Below are positions 64,000-64,000 of a stretch of 64,000 nt of DNA, piece by piece. Numbering within the stretch: position 1 is the stretch's first letter; each line of letters begins with the position of its first letter. The notes beneath the pieces were generated by a model. It made no database searches and was not told the origin of the DNA. It saw only the letters and a program-made list of their open reading frames with translations. Position numbers and translations under genes: made by a program. The stretch covers positions 396,262 through 460,261 of the forward strand of contig JADFUC010000019.1 of NCBI GenBank assembly GCA_019722365.1. Direction: 5' to 3'. This DNA comes from Lithospermum erythrorhizon. Taxonomy: Eukaryota > Streptophyta > Magnoliopsida > Boraginales > Boraginaceae.

Positions 64000-64000
64000 T

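Larger units (their letters stand above)
57200..64000 (+). mobile_element. Ty3/gypsy chromovirus-like element, cut by the right window edge
   Basis: LTR-type sequence from about 57.2 to 59.1 kb is followed by gag-pol in the order protease, RT, RNase H, integrase, which is the gypsy order. The integrase ends in an HNVFH..-type tail like Del/Tekay chromoviruses. The 3' LTR lies outside the window. The left limit is approximate. Confidence 0.8.

Overview
The window is nuclear DNA of a flowering plant, most likely a eudicot. The signs are AT-rich intergenic DNA, GT-AG introns, an intronless CIPK kinase, an A-type (CYP71-clan) cytochrome P450, and decayed Ty1/copia and Ty3/gypsy LTR retrotransposons with hAT and Stowaway-type non-autonomous elements. 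I see no prokaryotic operon, CRISPR array, tRNA or rRNA. The species cannot be fixed from sequence alone.

Only three host genes look intact. (1) A single-exon CBL-interacting protein kinase of 532 aa (6667-8265, +), closest by eye to the CIPK2/10 group, carries a 48-residue tandem duplication between its kinase domain and its NAF domain. (2) A two-exon gene for an 87-aa protein (11216-11860, -) belongs to the small conserved plant family starting MCPLR, with one N-terminal membrane segment and a FW(I/V)FVDMASG(K/R)YLWR core. (3) A four-exon P450 of 508 aa (43627-46783, +), CYP92-like, has all main signatures but an Ala in place of the last Gly of the heme motif and Ser in place of the I-helix Thr.

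Layout: 1-3.9 kb, decayed copia pol (+), cut by the window edge. 4-12 kb, gene island with the CIPK and the small membrane protein. 13.1-13.7 kb, hAT-type element with 8-bp target duplication. 15.6-17.2 kb, second decayed copia (+). 17.8-26.1 kb, a copia element in the minus orientation, fully bounded by two LTRs and a 5-bp target duplication, with a gypsy-type LTR nested inside. 27.7-34.1 kb, gypsy-type LTR blocks (-). 35.6-36.9 kb, GC-rich repeat units in both orientations. 37-40 kb, probable fourth copia remnant. 40.9-48.6 kb, AT-rich island with the P450. 48.9-53 kb, gypsy-type LTR blocks (+), matching those at 27.7-34.1 kb in inverted orientation. 53.5-56.8 kb, tandem array with a period near 1.2 kb. 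57.2-64 kb, gypsy LTR plus decayed gag-pol (+), cut by the right edge.

The three genes show no sign of acting in one pathway. The CIPK would act in CBL/Ca2+ signalling, the P450 in specialised metabolism at the ER, and the small protein at an unknown membrane. I did not find a new multi-gene system. The observations most worth a second look are the duplicated kinase-tail module in the CIPK, the altered P450 signatures with a duplicated promoter segment, the 1.2-kb array, and the palindromic CTTATAC/GTATAAG clusters inside the gypsy LTRs.
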